Shown: positions 17,538-27,299 of the stretch, in pieces
How the letters are laid out: every line of letters starts with the position of its first letter
Numbering within the stretch: the first letter of the stretch is position 1
NCBI RefSeq assembly: GCF_042159835.1
Contig: NZ_JBBVGT010000002.1
Coordinates: 1,674,001-1,738,000 of the forward strand
Reading direction: 5' to 3'
DNA length: 64,000 nt
Origin: Albibacterium profundi
Lineage (GTDB): Bacteria > Bacteroidota > Bacteroidia > Sphingobacteriales > Sphingobacteriaceae
Notes under the pieces: model-generated
Databases searched by the model: none
Told to the model about the DNA's origin: nothing
The model's input: the letters and a program-made list of their open reading frames with translations, nothing else
Program-made: the position numbers and the translations under genes

Positions 17538-17539
17538 CG

Positions 17540-17568
17540 AAAAAGCCTCGAAATCCGAGGCTTTTTTT
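17540..17568 (+). terminator. Rho-independent terminator after tRNA-Val
   Basis: AAAAAGCCTCG, 5-base loop, CGAGGC followed by seven T. It begins 3 bases after the tRNA. Confidence 0.9.
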
Positions 17569-17641
17569 GTACAGTCTTGTCTAGCCTGTTCCGTTTAATG
17601 GTTCCTCCATTTCTCACGATAAGATGTTTTCGCTTAGACTT

Positions 17642-17671
17642 TTTGATTATCGATATAGTTATTTATATTTA
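17642..17671 (+). promoter_or_regulatory. Candidate promoter of the propeller/barrel pair
   Basis: TTTG at 17642-17645, an 18-base spacer, TATATTTA at 17664-17671 (one base off the -7 consensus). It lies about 30 bases before the ATG at 17703. Confidence 0.55.
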
Positions 17672-17702
17672 AGTTTTTGCCGATAAAACCAATCGCTAAA
17701 TT

Positions 17703-18905
17703 ATGTCAAACGAAGTAAGAAAAACTACTATAGCTATTTTATTTGTAATATTATGTATTCCCGTTTCTTTCGCTCAAGAAATGATAGATCAGCGCAGGAT
17801 TCCTATACATCAAAGCAAAGGTGCGAACGTAGAAGATCTATTTAGTAGTGTAGAGTATATTCCTCTCGAAAATACTGAGAACTCGATGATCCAGGAAGTC
17901 GATGATTTTTGGGCAACCGAGGATGAGATTATTGTATTTGATAGAAGAGGAAGAGCAATTCTGTTTTTCGATCATAACGGCCAGTTCAAGCATAAAATAG
18001 ACAAGGTTCCTGATTGCGGACCATGCAATCGGGCTGAGTATCTTTTTTCTTCCGTCTTCGTGAATAAGGAGAAAAGAAAGGTATATGCCATTTACGGAAC
18101 CTCTATGGACAATGTAACTATGGGAATCTTCGATTTTAACGGAAATTTTCTGGGTGAAAAAAAGGAGTGGTATACGCTGAACGGGATGGGGTTCATCGGC
18201 AACTCGATCTTGCTGGCACACTATTTCTTTAACGAAAAGAACCTTGACAATATTCAGTTCTTTCACCACGATAGCACAACGACGATTTCATATTTTGACC
18301 CAGAATTCAAAGCTGACTATGCCACAATCCCAAACCGCATTAGCAAGAATACATACGATGGAAAGCTTTATTGGAGCGAACCCTATGAAAATACGATTTA
18401 TGCTATCGACTCCAACGGCAATATTTCCGGGGTTAAATTAATTTTTCCGGCGCACTACTCATTGCCCAACGATTTTGTCAAAAACAACCTTGGCAAAATC
18501 AGTAACGTGATCAGGTCTACTTATCCAAATGCAATCTTCGGCATTACGAATATCATGAAGATCGGGGATTTTATGGTGTTGAACCTCATGAGTCACATGT
18601 CGCTGAACGGGCTCTCGTCTATACTGTTGGATACCCGGTCGGGTGAGGTGTACGACCTGAACCAGATCAGACCCTCCGCATTGAACCATTATATGCCGAT
18701 ATCTTCACCTAAGAACCAGAGCTTCTTTCTGGACGACAATAACGAGCAATTGTATTCACTGGTCTACCCGCAGGATTTGATCGTGCGTTATAATGAAGGA
18801 GATATGATGAAGTATATCGGCCAAACCCCATCCTATGTCCAGGATATCGTAAAGAACAGCGATGTCTACAGGAATCCCATCTTAGCGATCTCCTCAATGA
18901 AATGA
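17703..18905 (+). CDS. Secreted six-bladed beta-propeller protein
   Basis: 400 residues with an N-terminal signal peptide (hydrophobic 9-23, ending SFAQ). The start of the mature protein (residues about 44-75, with VEYIPLENTENS) followed by repeated strands such as FDRRGRAILFFDHNGQF matches the Bacteroidota 6-bladed beta-propeller family (DUF5128/BF4221-like). Members are exported proteins of poorly known function, often beside TonB-dependent or barrel proteins. The outer-membrane barrel gene starts 10 bases after its stop, so they are a likely functional pair. A CxxC (DCGPCNR, near residue 104) is present and could be a redox or disulfide site. Confidence 0.85.
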   Translation: MSNEVRKTTIAILFVILCIPVSFAQEMIDQRRIPIHQSKGANVEDLFSSVEYIPLENTENSMIQEVDDFWATEDEIIVFDRRGRAILFFDHNGQFKHKIDKVPDCGPCNRAEYLFSSVFVNKEKRKVYAIYGTSMDNVTMGIFDFNGNFLGEKKEWYTLNGMGFIGNSILLAHYFFNEKNLDNIQFFHHDSTTTISYFDPEFKADYATIPNRISKNTYDGKLYWSEPYENTIYAIDSNGNISGVKLIFPAHYSLPNDFVKNNLGKISNVIRSTYPNAIFGITNIMKIGDFMVLNLMSHMSLNGLSSILLDTRSGEVYDLNQIRPSALNHYMPISSPKNQSFFLDDNNEQLYSLVYPQDLIVRYNEGDMMKYIGQTPSYVQDIVKNSDVYRNPILAISSMK

Positions 18906-18915
18906 TGGTGTCGGC

Positions 18916-21690
18916 ATGAAGATTTACTCCGTTTTCTTATTGTTGTTTATTTTCTATGGTGGCTCCACGGTAGACGCTCAGACGAATGTAAAAGGGGACA
19001 ATGGACTTTCGCTCTCCGGTTCGATAAGTGATTCAACCAGAAACATCAGGTTGGAAGCGGCATCTGTAGCCCTTTATAGACAAGGTGAGGACAAGGTACA
19101 TAGCATCGCATTGTCTAGCCGGACCGGCCGGTTCATGCTTGAAAAGCTGCCTCCTCAAACTTCCTTTCGATTACAGGTCATCCACATGGGGTATGAACCT
19201 TTCGAACGAGAGATCATTATCGTGGATTCAAGTATCAATCTTGGCGAGTTGTATCTAACGCCAAGGGCCAACGAGTTAGAAGCGGTCGAGATCCTGTCCC
19301 CGGTCAGGATGAACGGTGATACGATCGAGTTTAATGCGGATGCCTTTCATCTTGATTCTAATGCCGTTGCGGGAGATCTACTGACGAAGTTGCCCGGCAT
19401 AACCATATGGGGAGACAATGAAATAACATATAACGGTAAGAGGATCAATAAGCTATATGTTAACGGAAAGGATTTCTTTTCCACCAATGCAAATATTGCG
19501 CTCCAGAACATACCCAAGAATATAATCGATAACGTGCAGATCTTCGATACGGATCGAGAAAGGCGGGAGTCGAAAAACGCTAACATTGTCTTAAAAAAGG
19601 GAAAGGACCGAGGTATCTTTGGAAAAATCGGCGCAGGTATAGGTACTAACAAGCAAAACGAACTGGAAGCCATTGCCAACCTCTTTAATTCTTCTAACCA
19701 ACTATCGGTAGGAGGGACAAAAAGCAACATCAACAAGCCCTTGGATGATATTGATCAACTGCTCAATAATACAACGTTTGGGGGCATCAGTCTGAAAGTC
19801 GATTACTTTTCAGATTTGAGAAAAAAGGGCTACCATGAAGATTCCGCCTATGGAATGATGTTTAATCATAACTTCCGTGACAAACCTTCGTATCAGATGG
19901 GGGATCATAATGAATTAAAAATTGATCTGTTCAGGAAATCATCAAATTCATTGACGGAACGTAACATCAATATGATTAGGTCAATGTCTGAGGGAGCCGA
20001 CAACTCATCGGTTACCAAAGAGAGCCGGCATTCCGATTTTAATAATTTTCTCGGTAACGTGAGGTACCAATTTAAGAACGGTCAGAGAACGGACTTAAAT
20101 ATTTCGGCGAAGTTCGAAAAGCGGCAGGTGGACAATAACAGGAACACCTCGACGGTGGGCCAGCTATATGACATCGAGACCCGTGAGAGCGATTTGAGCC
20201 GGGAAGAGCTTGATGAAAGTATTCTAAGCCTGAATGCCGATCTCCGAATATCCAGTAAATTAAGATCGAACTGGGTCAAGTGGTACGACCATGTCTATTT
20301 TAAGTATGATTTGCTTTATAACCCATCTACATCCATCGTTGAAACCGATAAAAGCATCCAGAGTAGCAGTGCCGATTTTGATGACAGATCCTTTTTGAGA
20401 AACTCTAAGTTTAACGGAAGCATAGTGAACCAAGATGCGTACGTTAAGTTAGAAAGGATATTCCCCCAAAAGATGAGCGGCATCGTAGACATTGATATCG
20501 CACAGCGGGTCCGTCTAAACCACAACAGTTCGGATCATGTCGTTCGCGACTCCTCGGAGCTCAATGAATCCCTAACGTACGACGAGATCGAGTATGGGAT
20601 CGTCTCAACTTCATCGTTGAGCCTGGGGAGAAAATTCATGATCGATGAACTATATATGAGGTATGAAAAGAGCATTGGCTTTTATTCAAATTTTGATGTA
20701 CAGGTCGCCAATGATGATGTACGGTCCGGCTATTCGGACAGGAATATCAACAGGACAAATGCTTTTCTGCTGCCCTCGCTTCGTATTAATTACCTCAATA
20801 AAGTTGAGCAGAACTTTGTTAAGGACCTCAGTCTTTCATGGGATATCTCTTACCATACACCTTCGATCGGATTGGTCGCCCCCGTTGTTGACAGTATTAA
20901 TATACTTAATCAGACCTATGGTAATCGTGATCTGGAGAACAGTAAAAATAATAATATTAGTCTTAGGTATATCTATGCAAGCTTTAAGCCAACAGGCCTT
21001 CACTATGACCTGGGATTTCACGCAAAGTTTTTGGAAGATGCCTTCGTGCCTAATATAAGCTACCGGAATGATGGTCGGCGAGAGCTTTACTTTATCAACG
21101 ATAAGAATGTTCAAGTGAACTATGTCGCTTCGGCCAATATGCGGAAAGCATTCAAAATGTCCCGAGAGAGTAACTTTACTGCAAAGCTTTCCAACATGGG
21201 CGTGTTTTCGAAAAAGGGACAGGTAATTGACGGGGACTACGATAAATTAAAGAGCATGAGCTATCATGGCAAGTTGGATCTGTTGTTCAATTTTTCCGAT
21301 TTTATTAAACTTGGCGTATACCAACAATTCGATTTTTTTCAACAAAAAAGTCGGTTGAATGCTGATTTCAAAAGTACGACCTCCGATTCAAACCTAAGTT
21401 TCGGACTCGGACTTAGAAAAAGGGCTTTCTTGAATACAAGCATTTCATATTTAAATGTCGAAAATAACAGCACCTCAGATGGTGTTTTACTTTGGAACGT
21501 TTCAGCTTCCTATCGGGCTTTGAAAAAAAGAAATCTGGAAATTAAGCTGTCTGCCCTCGACATACTGAACAACAACTCATCGATAACTGTCAATTCCACG
21601 AGTACATATACCATGTATGAGACCAATAATATTATACGCCGATACGTGATGGTGAACTTGTCTTACTATCCGAGATTTTTTTATTATTAA
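18916..21690 (+). CDS. Outer-membrane beta-barrel protein with carboxypeptidase-regulatory-like and plug domains
   Basis: 924 residues. Signal peptide (hydrophobic 4-17, ending VDAQ), then a carboxypeptidase-regulatory-like beta-sandwich (about 32-115), then a plug-like domain with DLLTKLPGITIW and INKLYVNGKDFF, and a long barrel ending in aromatic residues (PRFFYY). It belongs to the outer-membrane beta-barrel/TonB-receptor-like group and is not a SusC protein, since it lacks the RGANGV signature and no SusD follows. It probably transports or exports a ligand handled by the adjacent propeller protein; the ligand is unknown. Confidence 0.85.
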   Translation: MKIYSVFLLLFIFYGGSTVDAQTNVKGDNGLSLSGSISDSTRNIRLEAASVALYRQGEDKVHSIALSSRTGRFMLEKLPPQTSFRLQVIHMGYEPFEREIIIVDSSINLGELYLTPRANELEAVEILSPVRMNGDTIEFNADAFHLDSNAVAGDLLTKLPGITIWGDNEITYNGKRINKLYVNGKDFFSTNANIALQNIPKNIIDNVQIFDTDRERRESKNANIVLKKGKDRGIFGKIGAGIGTNKQNELEAIANLFNSSNQLSVGGTKSNINKPLDDIDQLLNNTTFGGISLKVDYFSDLRKKGYHEDSAYGMMFNHNFRDKPSYQMGDHNELKIDLFRKSSNSLTERNINMIRSMSEGADNSSVTKESRHSDFNNFLGNVRYQFKNGQRTDLNISAKFEKRQVDNNRNTSTVGQLYDIETRESDLSREELDESILSLNADLRISSKLRSNWVKWYDHVYFKYDLLYNPSTSIVETDKSIQSSSADFDDRSFLRNSKFNGSIVNQDAYVKLERIFPQKMSGIVDIDIAQRVRLNHNSSDHVVRDSSELNESLTYDEIEYGIVSTSSLSLGRKFMIDELYMRYEKSIGFYSNFDVQVANDDVRSGYSDRNINRTNAFLLPSLRINYLNKVEQNFVKDLSLSWDISYHTPSIGLVAPVVDSINILNQTYGNRDLENSKNNNISLRYIYASFKPTGLHYDLGFHAKFLEDAFVPNISYRNDGRRELYFINDKNVQVNYVASANMRKAFKMSRESNFTAKLSNMGVFSKKGQVIDGDYDKLKSMSYHGKLDLLFNFSDFIKLGVYQQFDFFQQKSRLNADFKSTTSDSNLSFGLGLRKRAFLNTSISYLNVENNSTSDGVLLWNVSASYRALKKRNLEIKLSALDILNNNSSITVNSTSTYTMYETNNIIRRYVMVNLSYYPRFFYY

Positions 21691-21948
21691 AAACATCTAT
21701 TTAGCTAATAACTTTGAATGCAAACCTCATTGTCTGACATATTTTTATGACTTTCCGAATTCTGCTACGCAAGCCAGGGATTAGTTGAATTCAATATTCC
21801 ACAAAAAAAGCCTCCTCTTCTTATTTTGTTCACAACAAAAATGTGAACTGTTTCACGATTGACTCCAAAATAAAATATACTAGACTCGATCCGTTTTGTT
21901 ACGATATAGTTTTGGTCACGTTAGCTTTTTCTGTTTTTTTTAAATTTA
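21691..21948. other. Intergenic region before operon A
   Basis: Between the barrel gene and the promoter of operon A. An AT-rich inverted repeat (TTTTGTT-cac-AACAAAA, 21824-21840) is present but has no T-run, so termination here is uncertain. No convincing gene: a 66-codon frame at 21843-22043 runs through the promoter and operator. Confidence 0.5.
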
Positions 21949-21980
21949 TTTGCGGATATTATCTTAATTGCATACATTTG
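21949..21980 (+). promoter_or_regulatory. Promoter of operon A (FAS1/SusCD/sialidase)
   Basis: TTTG at 21949-21952, a 20-base spacer and TACATTTG at 21973-21980, a full match to the -7 consensus. The palindrome follows without a gap, so it should cover the transcription start. The leader before the ATG at 22110 is about 125 bases. Confidence 0.75.
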
Positions 21981-21995
21981 ATATGTAGAACATAT
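21981..21995. promoter_or_regulatory. Palindromic operator of operon A, candidate GntR site
   Basis: ATATGTAGAACATAT, two perfect 6-base half-sites around AGA, immediately downstream of the -7 element. The same 15 bases, within an identical 26-bp block, precede the sialidase gene at 57422. The placement suits repression by steric block of RNA polymerase. The GntR regulator at 49204 is the obvious candidate binder because it is encoded amid the three operons that carry this site. Confidence 0.65.
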
Positions 21996-22109
21996 AAACT
22001 TAAAAAATTGATTGTTTATTCTGAGGTCTATCAGTCGCGCTAATAGTTATGGCTGCTTTAAATAGTCCTCGTTGAATCTTTAGTGTAACCATTTATAAAA
22101 CTAAGTCTC

Positions 22110-24047
22110 ATGAAAAGACTAAAACCGAAGGTTTGTTTGTCGCTAATTGCTCTTTTTCTTATTGCTAGTTCATGCAATACGGTCTTTGATGATCATTACC
22201 ACCCTGAAAACAAGTTAAATCTAAACATTATTCAGGTGCTGGAAGAAGATCCTGAGTTTTCCCATTTTGTCGCACTGATAGATAAAGCTGATTTGAGAAA
22301 AACTTTAGGAGAGGCCGCTATTTACACCTGTTTGGCACCTAATAATGAGTTCGTAGAAAATTATTTTCTAGACGAAAAAGGATATTCCAGTATGGATCAA
22401 GTACCCGTAGAAGATGCCAAAGTGTATATTAACTATCATTTTATTAACGGGATGTATTATATGTATGATTTTGAAAAAAATTATAGAAATATCGTTTCTC
22501 CTATTAGTAAAAGCCGTCGAACCAATTATAAGACACGTTCGGAAGGAAACAATCCTGGTAAAAACATTCGGATATTTTCATCTGCTTTTTTTGCAGAGCA
22601 AGGCAGTGATTATACTGCGCTTTTTGGTGAGTTCGATAATAACGCTGATTTTAGAATTGAGGGAGCCGACATTTCCGAACGTCGAGACATCGGTGCCAGA
22701 AACGGTGTTATTCATGTCCTAGCCACACCTTTATCACCCATGGCGAGGACCGATGAGGCATTGGCAGCAGATCCTGAGACGAGTATATTTTCGTCGTGGA
22801 TAGAACGCCATTCTCAATATATTTTGGGCGAAAAAGATGAATTTGGCTATGTTGATACCACACTTTATAAAACCTATAGTTTTGGTCGAAACTTAGCAGA
22901 TGAGAACATTGCTTCTACGCTTTTTGTTCCGACAAACGAAGCTATTGCGAATTATTTTGAACCTTATATGGATGATATCCATAACACTTTAGACTCGGTT
23001 CCCATACACGTAATGTATTCATTTATCCGATCGAGTATTCACAGTAATTTCTGGTATCCTTCAGATCTTAAACGAAATGACCCAGAATGGTCCGCCCTCA
23101 CCGGCTATGTAAGTTACGGAAATGATGTTTTACCAACTATTCAGTCGATTACTCCCGCCAGCAATAGTTTACTTTATAAAGTAAATAGGATTGTCGAGTC
23201 TCCTGATATGAATAGCGTTCGAAGCGGCATCATGATGAAATATAAAAAATATCGTCAATGGTATTGGATGCTTACCAATAGAAATTTGGGTGCAGGTTTA
23301 ACTGATGGGTTGTATTATCAACATAGCCCAAAAACTCTTCTTGTACAGTCGGATGAAGTGTGGGGGACACCTCTTGCCGAAGATATGGAGGTTGAAGCAC
23401 AAGAGTTACGTCTCCAGGAATGCCGAGCAGGGGTATTTAACATGGACATCCGTGAAGATGGAGGGTTTAGAAAAAGATTTTATCCGACGGATTTTGGTTA
23501 TATCTTATACGAAGATGGAAGATTTTATGATTACACTGGTCATTCGGTTGCTCTACTAACTCCACAACCGGTTTGGGAGAAAGTCAACGGAACCATATAT
23601 GAAATAGATGGTTTTCTTAACCCAATAGATCGTCTGGATAATACCATAACTGTCTACCAAAAGATGTTAGAGGATCCGCAGATGTCATCATTTGTGGCTG
23701 CAGTTGACAAAGCTGGTCTTGCTGGTGAATTGCAATTGACGGGCTTTTTCACCTATTCGATTTTTGCTCCGAGTAATGTAGCTATGCAAGCAGGCGGGAT
23801 TCAGGTTGATGAGTTAAGTCCTGAGGCGTTACGGAGTTTTGTTAATACATATATCGTTCCTAGTCGTTACCTTTTTACTGACGGAGTTTTCAATGGGCGG
23901 ATTGCAAATAGAAATGCGCAGCAATTGAACATGCAGGGATCATGGGAAATGTTTACTATTTCCAAAGAGTCTCAAACGGCTTCTATAGAAGTTGCTAATA
24001 GACAAGCAAGCAATGGTGTATTACATCGTATAAACCAGATTTTATAA
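22110..24047 (+). CDS. Multi-FAS1 (fasciclin) lipoprotein, first gene of operon A
   Basis: 645 residues with lipoprotein signal (LIASSC, C22). Two clear fasciclin-like units are seen, at about 38-210 (IYTCLAPNNEFVENYF, GVIHVLATPL) and 512-645 (YSIFAPSNVAM, NGVLHRINQIL); the middle (about 225-500) holds a further FAS1-like unit (STLFVPTNEAIANYF) and a degenerate one. FAS1 domains mediate protein or glycan contacts at surfaces. In this position, ahead of SusC, the protein could be a surface glycan-binding or complex-assembly component, but its ligand is not known. It is followed by SusC after 17 bases and is under the candidate GntR operator. Confidence 0.88.
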   Translation: MKRLKPKVCLSLIALFLIASSCNTVFDDHYHPENKLNLNIIQVLEEDPEFSHFVALIDKADLRKTLGEAAIYTCLAPNNEFVENYFLDEKGYSSMDQVPVEDAKVYINYHFINGMYYMYDFEKNYRNIVSPISKSRRTNYKTRSEGNNPGKNIRIFSSAFFAEQGSDYTALFGEFDNNADFRIEGADISERRDIGARNGVIHVLATPLSPMARTDEALAADPETSIFSSWIERHSQYILGEKDEFGYVDTTLYKTYSFGRNLADENIASTLFVPTNEAIANYFEPYMDDIHNTLDSVPIHVMYSFIRSSIHSNFWYPSDLKRNDPEWSALTGYVSYGNDVLPTIQSITPASNSLLYKVNRIVESPDMNSVRSGIMMKYKKYRQWYWMLTNRNLGAGLTDGLYYQHSPKTLLVQSDEVWGTPLAEDMEVEAQELRLQECRAGVFNMDIREDGGFRKRFYPTDFGYILYEDGRFYDYTGHSVALLTPQPVWEKVNGTIYEIDGFLNPIDRLDNTITVYQKMLEDPQMSSFVAAVDKAGLAGELQLTGFFTYSIFAPSNVAMQAGGIQVDELSPEALRSFVNTYIVPSRYLFTDGVFNGRIANRNAQQLNMQGSWEMFTISKESQTASIEVANRQASNGVLHRINQIL

Positions 24048-24064
24048 ACTAAACAGCATATCAG

Positions 24065-27000
24065 ATGTTTCAGCATTTTTGTTCTAACATATTAAAAATC
24101 ATTTGTTTTCTGGGGATTTTGACTTCCCAGACTTTTGGGCAGTCAAAAGTAGTCATTGGAAAGGTGTTTGATAATAATCGATCCGTATCGTTTTCACATG
24201 TATCGGTAATGATCGTTAACCGGAATGACCTGATTTTAGGAGGTACAAAAACGGGCGAGGACGGAAGCTTTCGAATTACCGTTCCGGAGCAGGGCGCTAA
24301 GATTGTCTTTTCATTTATCGGTTACGTTAAACAGGAGATCCCCATTTCAACGATAACAGAGCCATTAAGTGTGATACTGCTCAGTGACAATCAGCAACTT
24401 GAAGCAGTTTCTTTGACTGCGCAAGGCACGCAAAGAGTAGATTTGGGCTTTATGACGATAGATAGGAAAGAAGTGTCGAGTTCTATAGCTAGTGTAGATT
24501 TAGAAGGAATCGAAAATGTGCCTGTGGCTTCTGTCGATCAATTATTGCAGGGTATGGCGCCTGGTCTGCAGGTGGTTGCTGCAAGTGGCGACCCTGGCGC
24601 AGCTGCATCCATTCGTATTCGAGGAATTTCGAGTATCTCAGGTATCAATGACCCTCTTTGGATTGTCGATGGTGCGGAGGTTATCGGAAATAATTATGAT
24701 GTCCAAAGTATCTCCGATTTTGGTTTTAGTCCTATTGGTGATTTGGACCCGTCTGATATTGAATCTATTGATATTCTTAAAGATGCCTCGGCCACAGCCC
24801 TGTACGGATCTAAAGGAGCCAATGGTGTAATTGTCATTAAAACCAAGAGGGGAAAGAGGGGAAAACCTCAAGTTAATTTTAATTCAAAGTTTACACTTAC
24901 CGAGGTGCCGAGAACTATTCCCATGCTTTCTGGAGATGAACAAAGGATATATTATATAGAATTATGGACCGGAGGACTAGATAATGGTTCTGCACTTCCG
25001 CAGCTCCGCGGAGATATGTCGCATCCTGATGCTTGGATCTATAACAATAATACCAATTGGATGGATCAAATAACCAGAACTGGCATGTATCAGCAATATA
25101 ATACATCGCTAAGTGGTGGAGGTGAACGTATAAATTATTATTGGGGACTTGGTTATACCAATCAATACGGGACAACCAAGGGTACGGGTTACGATCGGTT
25201 TAATACCCGATTTAACTTGAATTACACCGTTTCAGATAAAGTATCCATCTCGGCAGACTTGAGTTATACGAATTCGTTGACTGATAAGCGAGGAACTGTT
25301 CACCCGACAGATCTTGATTCCGAACAAAAGATCAACCCAGTTTTGATTGCTCGGGAAATGCCAGCTTACTTTCCGGTATATTCGCGTAATGGTCTAAACT
25401 ATTTTGTTGAACGAAATGAGCCAGTGTCGTATCATTCTCGCTTTAACCCATTGGCCATTATAGACTACTCTTCATTTTTGTCTAAAGCCAACCGTTTAAT
25501 GGCATCGAGCAGTTTGAATTGGAAAATTATAGATAACCTCGAGTTCCGTGCCCAAATGTCTGCTGATTTTCGAGAAGCTGGAGATGAATATTTCCTTCCT
25601 GGATATGCCACAGATGCCATCCCTGGCGAAGCATTATATAATGCAGGTCGTCAGACCGAGGGGTATCAATTACTATTGAGCAGTACAAACCGGATGATTT
25701 GGAAACCCATAGAAGAAGAAAATCACAGATTGACCATGACTGGGGTAGTCAATCTCAACTTGAATAAGAGCAACTCTTCATTGTTGCATTATCATAATGG
25801 AGGATCACCTCAATTGCGTTCGGCAGATGCTTCGGCTATCATCTCACAAATTAGTGGCTCATTTGGTGATAAGCGCTACATTGGGATGTTTTTACAAGGA
25901 CATTATGCTTTAAAAGATAGATACTTTCTTACTGTGACGGGCAAAACAGAGGGCGATTCTCGTTATGGTAACGACAATGCTTACTCAATCTTTCCAGCGA
26001 TAGGAGCTGCTTGGGAGTTAACTAAAGAACCTTGGGCAGAGGATGCTGATTGGATTAGTTCTTTTAAGCCGCGTGTTGCCTATGGTATTACAGGAAATCT
26101 CCCAAATATTGATAATATTTATGATATTGCTTATGGGACTAATACCGGTTATCTCGGTAATACCTATATATATCCCAGTAAATTTGCTTATGAAGGCATA
26201 ACCGAAGAGCGAACAACAGAATATAATTTTGGCGTGGATTGGTCGCTTTTCAATAATCGAATTAGTGGGCAGTTTGATTATTACACCAGAACTACTGAGG
26301 ATCTACTCCTTAAAGAGACCTTGTCTTCGACACTTGGCTATTCTTCACAATATGTCAATTTTGGAACAGTAGAGAACTCTGGTGTCGAGCTAGGGATCAC
26401 TGCCGATATCTTCAGGGGTGATGAAGACAGGCTGCGGTTAAAATCATTTTTTAATATTGCTTATAACCGCAATAAACTAATCAGCCTACCAGAGAATTTT
26501 GATGAAGGTTCTTTTCAAACTTCAAACCGGTCATTTGTATCACAACTTCAGGAGGGGGATGTTATCGGCGGTTTCTATGGTTATCGAGCGTTAGGAGTAT
26601 ATCCAAGCGACGCAGACGCTGAATTAAAAGATGAACTTGGCCGTACTATCTACGAGGCCGATGGAATCACACCAAAATACATGCGTTACGGGTCGGCAAC
26701 TGGTGCTCGTTACCAAGGTGGTGATATGATATTTGAAGATATGAATGGTGACGGCATAATCAACGATCTCGACATGGTTCAAATAGGTGATGCTAATCCT
26801 TCTTTCTATGGGGGCTGGAATAACACGTTAACTTATAAGGATCTAACTTTGACCATAAATTTTCAGTATCAATTTGGTAATGACATCATTAATGCTGCTC
26901 GTATTTCGATGGAGCAAATGGCTTATTCCTATAATCAGTCAAGGTCAGTTATGAGCCGATGGCGAAAACAAGGAGACATAACCGATATGCCGCGCGCCCA

Positions 27001-27289
27001 TCCGGATGGCGCCAGAAACCGGATAGCCTCGACACGTTGGGTAGAAGATGGGTCCTATGTCCGATTAAAAACTGTTTCGTTAACCTATAACGCTGATAAG
27101 GTTTTTCGTAAGTATGGACTTAAGAATGTGAGTTTCTTTGCGACAGCGTATAACCTTTATACATGGACCAATTACTTGGGGGTAGACCCAGAAGTGCCGA
27201 TCACAGGAAGTGTAACTCTTTTTGGTATTGATAACAACAGTACCGCTCCACCAAGACAGTATACATTAGGTTTAAGGTTTAATCTATAA
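24065..27289 (+). CDS. SusC/RagA-family TonB-linked outer-membrane transporter (operon A, first copy)
   Basis: 1074 residues. Signal peptide (hydrophobic 11-22, ending TFGQ), carboxypeptidase-regulatory-like domain (about 27-108), plug domain (about 130-260) with RIRGISSISG and GSKGANGVIVIKTKRG, then the 22-strand barrel region ending TLGLRFNL. The usual DEVVVVGYG TonB-box form is altered here to LEAVSLTAQGTQ. It imports oligosaccharides bound by the partner SusD, driven by TonB. The SusD gene follows 10 bases later. Placed in an operon with sialidases, sialoglycans or their fragments are the likely cargo. Confidence 0.94.
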   Translation: MFQHFCSNILKIICFLGILTSQTFGQSKVVIGKVFDNNRSVSFSHVSVMIVNRNDLILGGTKTGEDGSFRITVPEQGAKIVFSFIGYVKQEIPISTITEPLSVILLSDNQQLEAVSLTAQGTQRVDLGFMTIDRKEVSSSIASVDLEGIENVPVASVDQLLQGMAPGLQVVAASGDPGAAASIRIRGISSISGINDPLWIVDGAEVIGNNYDVQSISDFGFSPIGDLDPSDIESIDILKDASATALYGSKGANGVIVIKTKRGKRGKPQVNFNSKFTLTEVPRTIPMLSGDEQRIYYIELWTGGLDNGSALPQLRGDMSHPDAWIYNNNTNWMDQITRTGMYQQYNTSLSGGGERINYYWGLGYTNQYGTTKGTGYDRFNTRFNLNYTVSDKVSISADLSYTNSLTDKRGTVHPTDLDSEQKINPVLIAREMPAYFPVYSRNGLNYFVERNEPVSYHSRFNPLAIIDYSSFLSKANRLMASSSLNWKIIDNLEFRAQMSADFREAGDEYFLPGYATDAIPGEALYNAGRQTEGYQLLLSSTNRMIWKPIEEENHRLTMTGVVNLNLNKSNSSLLHYHNGGSPQLRSADASAIISQISGSFGDKRYIGMFLQGHYALKDRYFLTVTGKTEGDSRYGNDNAYSIFPAIGAAWELTKEPWAEDADWISSFKPRVAYGITGNLPNIDNIYDIAYGTNTGYLGNTYIYPSKFAYEGITEERTTEYNFGVDWSLFNNRISGQFDYYTRTTEDLLLKETLSSTLGYSSQYVNFGTVENSGVELGITADIFRGDEDRLRLKSFFNIAYNRNKLISLPENFDEGSFQTSNRSFVSQLQEGDVIGGFYGYRALGVYPSDADAELKDELGRTIYEADGITPKYMRYGSATGARYQGGDMIFEDMNGDGIINDLDMVQIGDANPSFYGGWNNTLTYKDLTLTINFQYQFGNDIINAARISMEQMAYSYNQSRSVMSRWRKQGDITDMPRAHPDGARNRIASTRWVEDGSYVRLKTVSLTYNADKVFRKYGLKNVSFFATAYNLYTWTNYLGVDPEVPITGSVTLFGIDNNSTAPPRQYTLGLRFNL

Positions 27290-27299
27290 CTCCTCTGAA

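Noticed and set aside
21824..21840. TTTTGTT/AACAAAA inverted repeat as terminator of the barrel gene
   Set aside because: AT-only stem, no following T-run; too weak to call.
21843..22043. 66-codon frame before operon A
   Set aside because: It spans the -33/-7 promoter and the palindrome, starts at GTG without a ribosome-binding site and has no recognisable content.
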